From NCBI RefSeq assembly GCF_020911865.1, contig NZ_CP087131.1:310001-374000 (forward strand): a stretch of DNA of 64,000 nucleotides, given 5' to 3'. The stretch comes from Chryseobacterium sp. C-71 (GTDB lineage: Bacteria; Bacteroidota; Bacteroidia; Flavobacteriales; Weeksellaceae). Under the pieces are notes generated by a model. The model saw nothing but the letters and a program-made list of their open reading frames with translations, was not told where the DNA came from and made no database searches. A program made the translations under genes and the position numbers. Numbering within the stretch: the stretch's first letter is position 1; each line of letters starts with the position of its first letter. Positions 24,909 to 33,724 of this stretch are shown here, piece by piece.

Positions 24909-26024
24909 ATGAAATTGTTTAACAAAAATATAATTCTGGCAGCAGCAAGTGTTTCGCTGCTAAGTTGTACACCAATTTATAAGAAAATGAACGTAGACAA
25001 AGAAACTTACGAAGGGCTTAAAGACGGACTTTATGCTAATCTACAAACTACAAAAGGTAACTTGATTGTAAAGTTTGAAGACAAAAAATCACCAGTGACT
25101 GTGGCTAACTTTGTTGGTCTTGCAGAAGGTAAAATTGATAACAAAGCGAAAGCAAAAGGTGTTCCTTTCTATGACGGAACTATCTTCCACAGAGTAATTA
25201 AAGATTTCATGATCCAAGGAGGAGATCCTCAGGGAACAGGAATGGGAGATCCAGGATACAAATTTGAAGACGAGAAAAACGACCTTAAACATACAGGAAA
25301 AGGTATTTTGTCAATGGCTAACTCAGGACCAAACACTAACGGTTCTCAGTTCTTCATTACAGAAATCGCTACTCCTTGGTTAGACGGTAGACACACGATT
25401 TTCGGAGAAGTTGTAAAAGGTGACGATGTGATTGATGCAATTGCTGCTGTTGAAAAAGGTGCTCAGGATAAACCAAAAACGGATATCGTACTTGAGAAAG
25501 TAAGCATTTTCAGCAAAGGCGATGAGTACAAAGGTTATGATGCTGCAAAAACTTTCACTGAAGGTAAAGCTAAAATCGCTGAAAACAACAAAGCTTTCAT
25601 CGCTAAGGAAGAGGCCGAAAAGAAGAAAAAAGAAGAAGAGTTCAAAGCAAATCAGCAGAAAATGGTTGATGATGCAAAAGCAGGAATGCAGGTAACTGAA
25701 TCTGGTCTTTACTATAAAATCACTAAGAAAACTGAAGGTAAAGCTCCCAAGGCTGGTGATAATATTTCTGTACATTATGCAGGTAAACTAGTTGACGGAA
25801 CTGAGTTTGATTCATCTTTCAAAAGAGGTGAGCCTCTTGAATTTCCTGTAGGAACAGGAAGAGTAATCAAAGGCTGGGACGAAGGAATTCTTTTGTTAAA
25901 AGAAGGAGAAACTGCTACACTTTTGATTCCGCCGGCAATGGCTTACGGAGAAAGAGGTGCAGGAGGAGTTATCCCAGCAAATGCATGGTTAATCTTCGAT
26001 GTGGAATTGGTAAAAGTTCCTTAA
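24909..26024 (+). CDS. Dual-domain prolyl isomerase lipoprotein (cyclophilin plus FKBP)
   Basis: A 371-residue lipoprotein (lipobox LLSC, Cys at about residue 20). Residues 40-195 are a cyclophilin domain with FHRVIKDFMIQGGDP and NGSQFFIT. A Lys/Glu-rich linker follows (about 200-255), then a FKBP domain (about 260-371) with VHYAGKLVDGTEFDSSF, VIKGWDEGI and MAYGERGAGGVIPANA. This cyclophilin-linker-FKBP order is the CFBP type of dual-family isomerase known from flavobacteria. It is translationally close-coupled to gldI, suggesting a shared role in envelope protein folding. Confidence 0.92.
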   Translation: MKLFNKNIILAAASVSLLSCTPIYKKMNVDKETYEGLKDGLYANLQTTKGNLIVKFEDKKSPVTVANFVGLAEGKIDNKAKAKGVPFYDGTIFHRVIKDFMIQGGDPQGTGMGDPGYKFEDEKNDLKHTGKGILSMANSGPNTNGSQFFITEIATPWLDGRHTIFGEVVKGDDVIDAIAAVEKGAQDKPKTDIVLEKVSIFSKGDEYKGYDAAKTFTEGKAKIAENNKAFIAKEEAEKKKKEEEFKANQQKMVDDAKAGMQVTESGLYYKITKKTEGKAPKAGDNISVHYAGKLVDGTEFDSSFKRGEPLEFPVGTGRVIKGWDEGILLLKEGETATLLIPPAMAYGERGAGGVIPANAWLIFDVELVKVP

Positions 26025-26044
26025 TCGAATTGATATAAAATAGG

Positions 26045-26073
26045 AAAGCCGTCTCGCAAGAGACGGCTTTTTT
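26045..26073 (+). terminator. Rho-independent terminator of gldI operon
   Basis: AAAGCCGTCTC (26045-26055) and GAGACGGCTTT (26060-26070) pair around GCAA, with a T6 tail. Confidence 0.92.
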
Positions 26074-26092
26074 GTTGAGAATTTTTAATTGC

Positions 26093-26118
26093 AAAAAAAA
26101 GCGTTCCGTAGGAACGCT
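26093..26118 (-). terminator. Rho-independent terminator of ABC transporter gene
   Basis: AGCGTTCC (26100-26107) and GGAACGCT (26111-26118) form a stem. Read on the minus strand, it runs into a T run (A run 26093-26100). Confidence 0.85.
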
Positions 26119-26140
26119 ATATATCATATTAGTTTAAATA

Positions 26141-27943
26141 TTAAACACCAGGTTTAATCACCTTTCTTTCCCCAATCTGCTGTCTCCACATCGCATAATA
26201 CAATCCTTTTAAATCCAGAAGATTCTCATGTGATCCTGTTTCAATTACTTTCCCACGCTCCAAAACATAAATTCTGTCTGCGTGCATAATTGTGCTCAAT
26301 CGGTGGGCAATCAATACAGTAATTTGCTCTTTTTCTTCAGAAATTTCTTTGATGGTTGAAGTGATTTCCTCTTCGGTGATGCTGTCTAAAGCGGAAGTTG
26401 CTTCATCAAAAATCAATAAATTAGGTTTTCTCAATAGAGCTCTGGCAATGGCAATTCTCTGTTTTTCACCACCACTCAGTTTCAGTCCGCCTTCGCCGAT
26501 GACGGTGTCAATTCCGTTTTCCGCTCTTTCAATTAATGTTTTAGCACTTGATTTATTTAAAGCTAAATCTAGATCTCCATCGGTAGCATTGGGGTTTACG
26601 AACAATAAATTTTCTTTGATTGTTCCCGCAAAAAGCTGTGTGTCCTGCGTTACAAAACCAATCTGATTTCTCAATTCATCAAAATCAAATTCTTTCCCAT
26701 TAATTCCATTATAAAAAATTGATCCTTCTTTGGGTCTGTATAATCCGACTAATAATTTTACCAAGGTACTTTTTCCTGAACCACTTGGGCCGACAAATGC
26801 GATGGTTTCTCCATTTTTTACTTCAAATGAAATATCATTCAAAGCTTTATAAGAAGCACTTTGATGCTGAAAAGCTACATGATTAAACTCTAATTTCTGA
26901 ACCGCACCAATCTGTTTAGGAGTATGTGGTTTTTCCTCCACCTGCTTTTTCATTAAATTATCGAAGTTATGCAGCGATGCTTCAGCTTCACGATAGGAGA
27001 TAATGATATTTCCGATTTCCTGCATTGGTCCAAAAATAAAAAACCCGTAGAACATCAATGATAAATATTGCCCCGGAGTAACAATATTTTTAAATATTAA
27101 ATACAATAAAGTAAGGGTAATCAACTGCTGTAGAAAATTCACCATCGTCCCCTGAATAAAACTTAAAGAACGGATGCTTTTCACCTTTTTAAGTTCAAGC
27201 CCTAAGATTTTGTAGGTGTTGTTATTCAGACGTTTTACTTCCTGTTTCGTTAAACCTAAACTTTTAACAATCTCTATATTACGAAGACTTTCTGTTGTGC
27301 TTCCTGCCAAACCTGTAGTTTCAGTAACGATTGTTTTCTGAATGTTTTTAATCCTTTTACTCAGCAAATTCGTAATAAAAGCAATCAGGAAAATTCCCAC
27401 CACATACACCGGCATAATTGACCAGTGGAGACGAATGGCATACACAGAAACGAAAATAATACTCACCAAAATTCCAAAAAAGATATTAATGAAATTGGTA
27501 ATGAACTTCACAGAATCTTCTCTTACTTTCGTCAGAATTGAAAGCGTTTCACCACTTCGCTGGTCTTCAAATTCCTGATAAGGCAATGCCATCGAATGCT
27601 GCAATCCGTCAGTGAAAATATTAGCTCCAAACTTTTGGGTAATCACATTCACCACATAATCCTGAAAAGCTTTAGCAATTCTGCTGATCATTGCAGTTCC
27701 TATCAGTAATCCTAAAAAGTAAAATGCTCCGTGGTAAATATCGGTTCCGTATAAATATTCATCTAAGCTTCTGGATACAACCTTTTCTTTATCAAAATGA
27801 TTGGGATGCGTCACCAACTGATCGAGAATGTTTCCCGTAATTGCCGGACTAAATAAAGAAAAAACCTGATTGATGGTCGCCAAAACCAATGACAAAATCA
27901 TCAACCACTTGTGAGGTTTTAAATAACGTAATAATGTTTTCAT
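26141..27943 (-). CDS. ABC exporter, fused permease-ATPase
   Basis: A 600-residue half-transporter. Residues 1-320 hold six membrane helices of the type I exporter fold; residues about 345-585 are the ATPase, with Walker A GPSGSGKST, Q-loop GFVTQDTQ, signature LSGGEKQR, Walker B LLIFDEATSALD and switch IAHRLST. It is MsbA/multidrug-like and should act as a homodimer. The substrate is not predictable. It stands alone between a terminator and a divergent secreted protein gene. Confidence 0.92.
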   Translation of the reverse strand: MKTLLRYLKPHKWLMILSLVLATINQVFSLFSPAITGNILDQLVTHPNHFDKEKVVSRSLDEYLYGTDIYHGAFYFLGLLIGTAMISRIAKAFQDYVVNVITQKFGANIFTDGLQHSMALPYQEFEDQRSGETLSILTKVREDSVKFITNFINIFFGILVSIIFVSVYAIRLHWSIMPVYVVGIFLIAFITNLLSKRIKNIQKTIVTETTGLAGSTTESLRNIEIVKSLGLTKQEVKRLNNNTYKILGLELKKVKSIRSLSFIQGTMVNFLQQLITLTLLYLIFKNIVTPGQYLSLMFYGFFIFGPMQEIGNIIISYREAEASLHNFDNLMKKQVEEKPHTPKQIGAVQKLEFNHVAFQHQSASYKALNDISFEVKNGETIAFVGPSGSGKSTLVKLLVGLYRPKEGSIFYNGINGKEFDFDELRNQIGFVTQDTQLFAGTIKENLLFVNPNATDGDLDLALNKSSAKTLIERAENGIDTVIGEGGLKLSGGEKQRIAIARALLRKPNLLIFDEATSALDSITEEEITSTIKEISEEKEQITVLIAHRLSTIMHADRIYVLERGKVIETGSHENLLDLKGLYYAMWRQQIGERKVIKPGV

Positions 27944-28104
27944 TCTTAAAAATAACTGCCTGCAAAATTACAGATATAAATCGGATAGAGGATGGTATAA
28001 AAATAGATTTAGAGCATAAGAATTATGAGAATTAAAGTTTTAAAATTACATATATTTGAAAGCCTTATTACAGGGTAAAATTTATCAATCAATCTTTAAA
28101 AATC

Positions 28105-28686
28105 ATGATGTACAAGACAAGATTTCTTACATTAGCATTCATTATATTTTCTTACATTTCTTTTGCTCAGACAAAGGTGATTACCGATGATCAGGCAATC
28201 AGAAAGTCTGTAGTTTATTTCGCCAACACGATTAAATACAAGAAATTAGACCAGACCGTCGGCTGTATCTATCCTAAATTTTTCACAGTCGTTCCTAAAG
28301 ATCAGGTTACCCAGCTTCTGAATATGACGTACAATAATCCATTTGTAAAGATTGATGTGCAGGATATGAAATTTGCCTCCGTAGGAAAACCCGAACTCAT
28401 CGATGGCGAATATTTTTCTTTGACCAGTTATTATTTAAAACTTAAAGGTGACGTTAGCTCCATGAGTGATGAGATGAAAAATAAGATCGGAGAAATGTTG
28501 ATTGCAAAATATGGCAAGGGTAGTGTGAAGTATAATGCCAAAGAAGGTTCTTATATCATCAATGCACCCATGAAAGCGGTTGTTATTTCGAAAGATAGAA
28601 AATCATGGAAGCTTATATTAGCCGAGAAAGAATATAAATCTCAGCTGAAGAAGATTCTTCCAAAGAAGATTTTGGATAAGATATAA
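28105..28686 (+). CDS. Secreted hypothetical protein, 193 aa
   Basis: An N-terminal signal peptide ends SYISFAQ (about residue 22). The mature protein looks like a compact alpha/beta domain, with VVYFANTIKYKKLDQTVGCIYPKFF and SLTSYYLKLKGDVS. The fold resembles the secreted 150-190 residue proteins of unknown function common in Chryseobacterium; the gene at 42461 has a loosely similar plan. No family is named with confidence. It is monocistronic with a strong terminator. Confidence 0.65.
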   Translation: MMYKTRFLTLAFIIFSYISFAQTKVITDDQAIRKSVVYFANTIKYKKLDQTVGCIYPKFFTVVPKDQVTQLLNMTYNNPFVKIDVQDMKFASVGKPELIDGEYFSLTSYYLKLKGDVSSMSDEMKNKIGEMLIAKYGKGSVKYNAKEGSYIINAPMKAVVISKDRKSWKLILAEKEYKSQLKKILPKKILDKI

Positions 28687-28691
28687 ACTGA

Positions 28692-28720
28692 AAAAGCGAT
28701 TCGTGAGAGTCGCTTTTTTT
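28692..28720 (+). terminator. Rho-independent terminator
   Basis: AAAAGCGATTC (28692-28702) pairs with GAGTCGCTTTT (28707-28717) around GTGA with one G-T pair, then a T run. Confidence 0.9.
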
Positions 28721-28741
28721 TGTTAAGATGGCTAGCATTGT

Positions 28742-29383
28742 TTAAAATTCTTGCTTAAATAGAAACATTTCTAAAGCTTCTGGAGAAACCATATTTTCGT
28801 TTGAAATTTTATGAATTAATGAATTGTACTTGTTATAATGTATATATTTGTTAGATGGCTTAATGTCTAAAATCTCATAAATCTCTGCTGGGCAAGTTAA
28901 TTTTACCAATGATTTTGCAACTCGTATATCGTAGATTAAACAATAATTGTCGTAACTACATGCCTTGCTTGAAAAATACAGAAGTTTTGAAATGTAACTA
29001 ATATTTAGCCCCTTAATTTTCTGCAACTCTTTGTATGCATTCTCAATATTATTGTTTAAAACAAATTTAAATGAATTTTCAATAAGTGAATGTTTTTCCG
29101 GAGAATCGTAGAAGCTGTTAGTCCTATATGTACCGTAACCAGTATCTGCAAATCCCCAAATCATTGTAAGTCCAAAAGGAATTGAGAAATGAATTTTACC
29201 ATCGTAATAATCTTTAAAACTATCAATTATCATCCTCCTCTTAATAGATTGATTTTCAAAAGCAGTTAGATTACTTTTTAATGCTAAATTCAATTTACTC
29301 CATGTGTTGACATTGTAGGCGAACTCTGATTCCTCAAGAGGATTCAATTTATTAATAATATCTAAATATAATTCGATTTTCAT
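28742..29383 (-). CDS. Hypothetical protein with HhH-GPD/OGG-like segment
   Basis: A 213-residue soluble protein of no certain family. Residues 121-160 resemble the helix-hairpin-helix-GPD core of base-excision glycosylases: KGLNISYISKLL in the place of the hairpin and YDIRVAKSL like the catalytic-Asp segment (VDTHVxRVAxRL in known enzymes). Asp152 would be the catalytic aspartate. WGFADTGYGTYRT (76-88) is another distinctive stretch. OGG-fold proteins of this sort occur in some bacterial defence-related loci, but nothing here suggests a defence island. The glycosylase assignment is tentative. Base composition is slightly more AT-rich than its neighbours. Confidence 0.4.
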   Translation of the reverse strand: MKIELYLDIINKLNPLEESEFAYNVNTWSKLNLALKSNLTAFENQSIKRRMIIDSFKDYYDGKIHFSIPFGLTMIWGFADTGYGTYRTNSFYDSPEKHSLIENSFKFVLNNNIENAYKELQKIKGLNISYISKLLYFSSKACSYDNYCLIYDIRVAKSLVKLTCPAEIYEILDIKPSNKYIHYNKYNSLIHKISNENMVSPEALEMFLFKQEF

Positions 29384-29416
29384 TATTATCTTTTTTTAAA
29401 TTTACGCAAAGTCAGT

Positions 29417-29442
29417 AAAAAACCGCCCTTCACCGGGCGGTT
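29417..29442 (-). terminator. Rho-independent terminator of DUF6261 gene
   Basis: AACCGCCC (29421-29428) pairs with GGGCGGTT (29435-29442). The A run at 29417-29422 supplies the T tail on the minus strand. Confidence 0.88.
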
Positions 29443-29447
29443 CTCAT

Positions 29448-30191
29448 TTAAAGCTTCTCCACATTACTCTTATTTCCGGTTCGTCTTGCCAACACCACAT
29501 TCGAGAAATAACTTCTTCCGTTATTGATGATTGCAAGAATGTCTTTGTAATATGCATCGTCTTTTACTGACGCGAGAGCTGCGATGTAGCCGGTCATTTT
29601 TCTGTAATCGGCTGCGAGAGATTTTCTTAAAATTTTGACATCCAAAACTATTTTTTGCGATGTTTTATAAGACCGTTGAGCAAACAGGTCGTTGAAAGCC
29701 ATGTTAGAATCTGCGAGCTGATTGATGAATTTCACAATTCCCATCGTTGCTACATGAGAAGTGTAGTCGGAAGACTGCAATCTTGCCACCAATGAATTGA
29801 GCTTATTGGTTTCAGATTCGTAAGACTCATTTTCTACGTCTTTGTACTCGGATACAAGCAGATTTAAGACTGCATGAGCATCAATTTCAGACTGAATTCT
29901 TGAATTTCGATATGGTCTTAAAGAATTGCGCAAAGCCTTCACGTCGAGATCCCTCATACGGTCAAATTCTGCAATCTGTTTCGATTCTTCACTTGCTCTC
30001 ACCTGATCCAGCGCAGCATTATACGTCGGAATCTGCAATTGTAAAGCATCATACAACTTTTTAAAATCTAAATCAGCTTTGACATCCAGAGATGAACCGT
30101 TGAAATCTTCAAAGAATCTTACGATTAACTGACCAAATTCTGCGTTGTGCAGTGCTGCCTGATCTATTGGGATCAATTTTGCTGTGCTCAT
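29448..30191 (-). CDS. DUF6261 family protein
   Basis: A 247-residue, predominantly alpha-helical soluble protein without signal peptide, for example IPIDQAALHNAEFGQLIVRFFEDF, DLDVKALRNSLRPYRNSRIQSEI and LRKSLAADYRKMTGYIAALA. I recognise it as the DUF6261 family, often multi-copy in Chryseobacterium and Bacteroidota, of unknown function. It has an unusual upstream region with 41-bp spaced repeats and a strong terminator after it. Confidence 0.75.
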   Translation of the reverse strand: MSTAKLIPIDQAALHNAEFGQLIVRFFEDFNGSSLDVKADLDFKKLYDALQLQIPTYNAALDQVRASEESKQIAEFDRMRDLDVKALRNSLRPYRNSRIQSEIDAHAVLNLLVSEYKDVENESYESETNKLNSLVARLQSSDYTSHVATMGIVKFINQLADSNMAFNDLFAQRSYKTSQKIVLDVKILRKSLAADYRKMTGYIAALASVKDDAYYKDILAIINNGRSYFSNVVLARRTGNKSNVEKL

Positions 30192-30608
30192 AATTTTGTG
30201 TTTTAAATTGTTATTTTAAATTGTGTGGATATAATAATGGTCGATTGATGCAACCCAATTTTCGGGGGAAGCATCTGACGGCCGTTTAAAGTGAATCGAT
30301 TTTCGGGGAAAGAAATTGGATGTTGAATTGGTGTGTTCTGATTTCGGTTATGCTCAGATGGCTACCATTTAAGGCAAACCCAAATTCAGGGAAGGAAATG
30401 TTGCATTTTTTCATCGTATTTTGTTTTTTTGTGTTATTCAAAAATATTAAAATTTTTAATTGGTGGAGTATTTATTTTTAAAAATTTTAAAGCAGATTCA
30501 AGTTAATCGTAAATCTAAACGGTAGTCCGGAACTCACCGAAGTATTCTTAGAAAGGGGTTTGGCAGTAAGTATTAGAAAAAATCCCTATTTTAGTACAAA
30601 TTATCAGC
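30192..30608. other. Divergent intergenic region, 417 bp
   Basis: It contains the repeat array at 30252-30400, then about 200 bases of AT-rich DNA before the protease gene. No open frame of note is present. It separates the divergent DUF6261 and retropepsin-like genes. Confidence 0.6.
30252..30400. repeat. Four degenerate repeats at about 41-bp spacing upstream of DUF6261
   Basis: The motif ATTTTCGGGG or a variant recurs with its C at 30263, 30304, 30345 and 30387 (ATTTTCGGGG, ATTTTCGGGG, GATTTCGG, AAATTCAGGG). Spacing is 41, 41 and 42 bases. The first and last copies also share AACCCAA before the motif; copies 1 and 3 share a TTTAA-G element about 22 bases after it. The region is more GC-rich than the surrounding intergenic DNA. 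Confidence 0.5.
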
Positions 30609-31775
30609 ATGAAGAAAAGTTTACTTCTCATTTTTATATTCTATATCACCACATTTTCTGCACAGGGGAAAAAGTTTTTTGAAAAGGGCGAGGCTGTTCT
30701 CAAAAGCCCCGTAGAAAAAATTAATCTGAAATTTGAGAATGAATTACCATTAGTCAGTGTAATCATTAACGGAAAATCTTATCAGTTTCTATTTGATACC
30801 GGTGCGCCTACGGTAATTTCTTATGCTGTTTATAACGAAATGAATCTTAAGAAAAAGCATAAAAGCAAAGTAGGAGATTCACAGAAAAATAAGCAGGAAC
30901 AGATTTTTACTGAGTTGCCCGAAATGACAATTGATCAGGTTGTTTTTAAAAATATTGGTGCAATGGTGATGGATCTTCAAGGTCACGAGTTTGGATGTCT
31001 GAAAATTGACGGTGTCATTGGTGCAAGTCAAATGGCAAAACTGTTTTGGAGAATCAATTATTCTGAAAATACATTGGAAGCAACGACAGATTTGAAAAAT
31101 TTCCGGATTGAAGATTATGAAACGGTTTTTAAATTTTTCTCGCTGTCTCAGAAAACACCTATTATAGAATCTAAAATTTTAGACAAAAAAATCAATCTCA
31201 CTTTTGATACAGGATTTACTGGTAGTATAAAGATTTCGGATAGTGAATACAATTCTAAAAATGCAACTGTAAAGTCTATAGAGTTTTTTGGGGTAAATTC
31301 TGTAGGAGCTTTTGGTACAGGTAAACCGGTTTCTTCGTATCATTTTAGACCAAAAGAACTGGAATTAGCTCAACATAAATTTCAAAATGAAATTGTAACG
31401 ACAGGAAATTCAAGCCTTCTTGGAAACGAATTTTTAAAGAAATTTAAATTTATCATCGATTGGGAAAATAATAAAATTTATCTGCACCGCATTATAGATA
31501 CTCCTTCAAAAATGCAATCTTTTGGTTTTGCATATCGTTTTGTTAACCTTAAAGCAAAAGTAGTTTTGGTTTTCCGGCAAAAAGATTTTCCCATTCAAAT
31601 TGATGATGAAATTTTAAGCATCAATGAAACAAGTTTTGAAAATTTAAATGAAATATCTTCGTGTGAATATCTTTTAAATAGAGTTGAAAAGAATACTAAC
31701 TCGATTAAAGTAAAAGTAAAAAGAGATGGTAAGATTCTGGATTTTACTCTTGATAAGAAGGACTATTTGAATTGA
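30609..31775 (+). CDS. Secreted retropepsin-like aspartic protease with C-terminal PDZ-like domain
   Basis: A 388-residue exported protein (signal peptide ends TFSAQ). Two retropepsin-like lobes each carry an aspartic protease motif: FLFDTGAPT at about residue 63 and LTFDTGFTG at about residue 198. Each is followed by a hydrophobic GxxG-type segment (IDGVIGA, SLLGNEFL). Residues about 310-385 look like a PDZ domain (IQIDDEILSINETSFENL). The family is common in Bacteroidota; substrates are unknown. It is monocistronic. Confidence 0.85.
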   Translation: MKKSLLLIFIFYITTFSAQGKKFFEKGEAVLKSPVEKINLKFENELPLVSVIINGKSYQFLFDTGAPTVISYAVYNEMNLKKKHKSKVGDSQKNKQEQIFTELPEMTIDQVVFKNIGAMVMDLQGHEFGCLKIDGVIGASQMAKLFWRINYSENTLEATTDLKNFRIEDYETVFKFFSLSQKTPIIESKILDKKINLTFDTGFTGSIKISDSEYNSKNATVKSIEFFGVNSVGAFGTGKPVSSYHFRPKELELAQHKFQNEIVTTGNSSLLGNEFLKKFKFIIDWENNKIYLHRIIDTPSKMQSFGFAYRFVNLKAKVVLVFRQKDFPIQIDDEILSINETSFENLNEISSCEYLLNRVEKNTNSIKVKVKRDGKILDFTLDKKDYLN

Positions 31776-31853
31776 GAAAAATGTTTACACCCTGTCAATT
31801 CGAGTAGGTTTTAGAAGAAAACCGTATCGAGAATCTTTATGATTCTACACTAA

Positions 31854-32330
31854 TTATTTTTCAAACCAAGGTTTTGAATTAACAATTGGGCTCATTAGTG
31901 ATTTAATTTTTTTATTTTGAATTTTTCCTGTTTTAGAAAAAGTAAATAGTTTATTGTCTTTAAATAAGAGTTTTTTTGGAGGTAAATTCCGACTCTGAAT
32001 ACCACCAGAAATTACATTTAATGCATATTCATTATTGGTTATCTCATTTGATATTTTATCTGAAGATAAAACCATTTCAACTTTGTTTTCTGATTTTAAA
32101 GTATCTTTTATTTCATTTAACTTTAAATAAATATACTTACCACCTTCAATTTTCCATGTACCAATATTCCAGCTTGATGCAAGATCGAAATTCCAATAAT
32201 ATTCTAATGTATGATCTGAATTTAAAATTAATTTTTCACCAAACTCGTTTTTATACTCACCAAAAATTTTCTCTTGAGCATTAAAATATTGAACTGAAAG
32301 AATAATTATTAAAAAATACAAAGTTTTCAT
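31854..32330 (-). CDS. Secreted hypothetical protein, 158 aa
   Basis: A signal peptide (LYFLIIILSVQYFNAQ) is followed by a beta-rich small domain with a pattern common in lipocalin-like or copper-resistance-like secreted proteins: GEYKNEFGEKLILNSDHTLEYYW, then WNIGTWKIEGGKYIYL. The ATG at 32330 begins the signal peptide; an upstream ATG would overlap the M28 peptidase. It lies 16 bases after that peptidase gene and is probably cotranscribed. Confidence 0.65.
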   Translation of the reverse strand: MKTLYFLIIILSVQYFNAQEKIFGEYKNEFGEKLILNSDHTLEYYWNFDLASSWNIGTWKIEGGKYIYLKLNEIKDTLKSENKVEMVLSSDKISNEITNNEYALNVISGGIQSRNLPPKKLLFKDNKLFTFSKTGKIQNKKIKSLMSPIVNSKPWFEK

Positions 32331-32346
32331 ATGACTACAATTACAT

Positions 32347-33705
32347 CTACCAATTCTTATCAATCATATAGATCATCTGTGTCATGACCGTCGCTCCAAG
32401 CAATAATTCTCTTCGGTTAACCTTTTCAAAAGTATCTTCTTCGGTGTGATGAATGTCAAAATATCTTTGGGAATCGGGAGCTAGTTCGGCTGTTGGAACT
32501 CCCATATCTTTCAGCGGATAAATATCTGTCCCGGAATATCTGCCTTCAAAGTCGTAAGCGCCATAAGGCAGAAAAAGAGGCGACCAGCTTTTAATCTGGT
32601 TTCTTTTAGCATCATCCATTTCCAAAGCAACACCGCGGGGAGAAAATCCGCCCGCATCAGATTCTAAGGCAAAAAGATGTTTTTCACCTTTCTCCTTAAC
32701 GCTTTTTCCATACTGCTGTCCGCCTTTTACTCCGTTTTCTTCATTGGCAAAGCAGACAACTCTTATGGTATGATTATTTTTAATACCTAAATTTTTAAAT
32801 GTTCTTAAAACTTCAATACTTTGAACAATTCCTGCTCCGTCGTCATGAGCACCTTCGCCCACATCCCAGGAATCTAAATGTCCGCCAACCACAATCACAC
32901 TTTTATCTTTGTGCCCTGTGATCTCACCAATAACAGAGTGGGAGAGTTTCTCGTCTTTCATCCCACAGTTTGAATTGAGTTTTGCGGTAATCTTTTGTGA
33001 TTTTAAAAGACTTTCAAGTTCATCAGCTGTTGTAGTTCCAATCGCTACAGCCGGAATCTTCGCCAAATCGTCCTTATATCTCATCGCTCCGGTGTGGGGA
33101 ACGTCATCAAAAGCAGAAGACAACGATCTCACGATGGCAAACTTTCCACCTTTTTGTGCGGTCAACATTGCGGCAGTTGAACGGTATGCAGATGCATCGC
33201 CGTAGCCTTTAAACGTTTCAATATACGACTGATTGAAAGGGTAGTTGAAGAAGATAATCTTATCCTTTACTTTTTCAGCAGGAAGCTTTTCGTATTCAGC
33301 AAAAGATTTTACCATAATGATTTCACCTAAAACGTCTTTTCCTTTGGTACCTTCAGAATTTCCAAGCGACAGCATTTTGAGCTTCGTCCATTTACCATTG
33401 CCGGTTTTAATCTGTAAAGATTCTTTACCTCTTTCCCAAACCGGGATCATTACCTCCTGAAGCCACACCTTATCTGCTCCGGCATCACGAAGTTTCTGCG
33501 CTGCCCACTGAACCGATTTTTCATACGCTTCGGAGCCGCTTAAACGGTGACCGATGTTTTTCGTTAAATCTCTGAGTTCATTGTACGCTTTCCCCTTATT
33601 TAAAATTTCCGTTGAAATTCTGCTGAACTGGATGGAGTCTTCCTGGGTTTGGGAGAACAAGTTTAGGCTTAGAAGTAGTATAGCTGTTGCTAGAATTTTT
33701 TTCAT
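32347..33705 (-). CDS. Secreted M28 family zinc peptidase (carboxypeptidase Q-like), copy 1
   Basis: A 452-residue exported metallopeptidase. A signal peptide ends LFSQ. A PA-like inserted domain at about residues 110-230 precedes the catalytic core: GGHLDSWDVGEGAHDDGAG (metal His and bridging Asp), CFANEENGVKGG (catalytic Glu pair), LESDAGGFSPRG and HHTEEDTFEKVN (last metal His). It is closely related to the gene at 34297-35694: both end in FMIDKNW or YMIDKNW. It probably degrades peptides at or outside the envelope. Confidence 0.9.
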   Translation of the reverse strand: MKKILATAILLLSLNLFSQTQEDSIQFSRISTEILNKGKAYNELRDLTKNIGHRLSGSEAYEKSVQWAAQKLRDAGADKVWLQEVMIPVWERGKESLQIKTGNGKWTKLKMLSLGNSEGTKGKDVLGEIIMVKSFAEYEKLPAEKVKDKIIFFNYPFNQSYIETFKGYGDASAYRSTAAMLTAQKGGKFAIVRSLSSAFDDVPHTGAMRYKDDLAKIPAVAIGTTTADELESLLKSQKITAKLNSNCGMKDEKLSHSVIGEITGHKDKSVIVVGGHLDSWDVGEGAHDDGAGIVQSIEVLRTFKNLGIKNNHTIRVVCFANEENGVKGGQQYGKSVKEKGEKHLFALESDAGGFSPRGVALEMDDAKRNQIKSWSPLFLPYGAYDFEGRYSGTDIYPLKDMGVPTAELAPDSQRYFDIHHTEEDTFEKVNRRELLLGATVMTQMIYMIDKNW

Positions 33706-33724
33706 AAAATTGAAATAGATTTAC

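Noticed and set aside
25380..25775. 131-codon minus-strand frame antisense to the dual-domain isomerase
   Set aside because: The Phe-rich composition is the mirror of the Lys/Glu-rich linker; there is no independent evidence for a gene.
26292..26666. 124-codon plus-strand frame antisense to the ABC ATPase domain
   Set aside because: It mirrors the highly conserved ATPase motifs; its Ser-rich composition is an artefact of the opposite strand.
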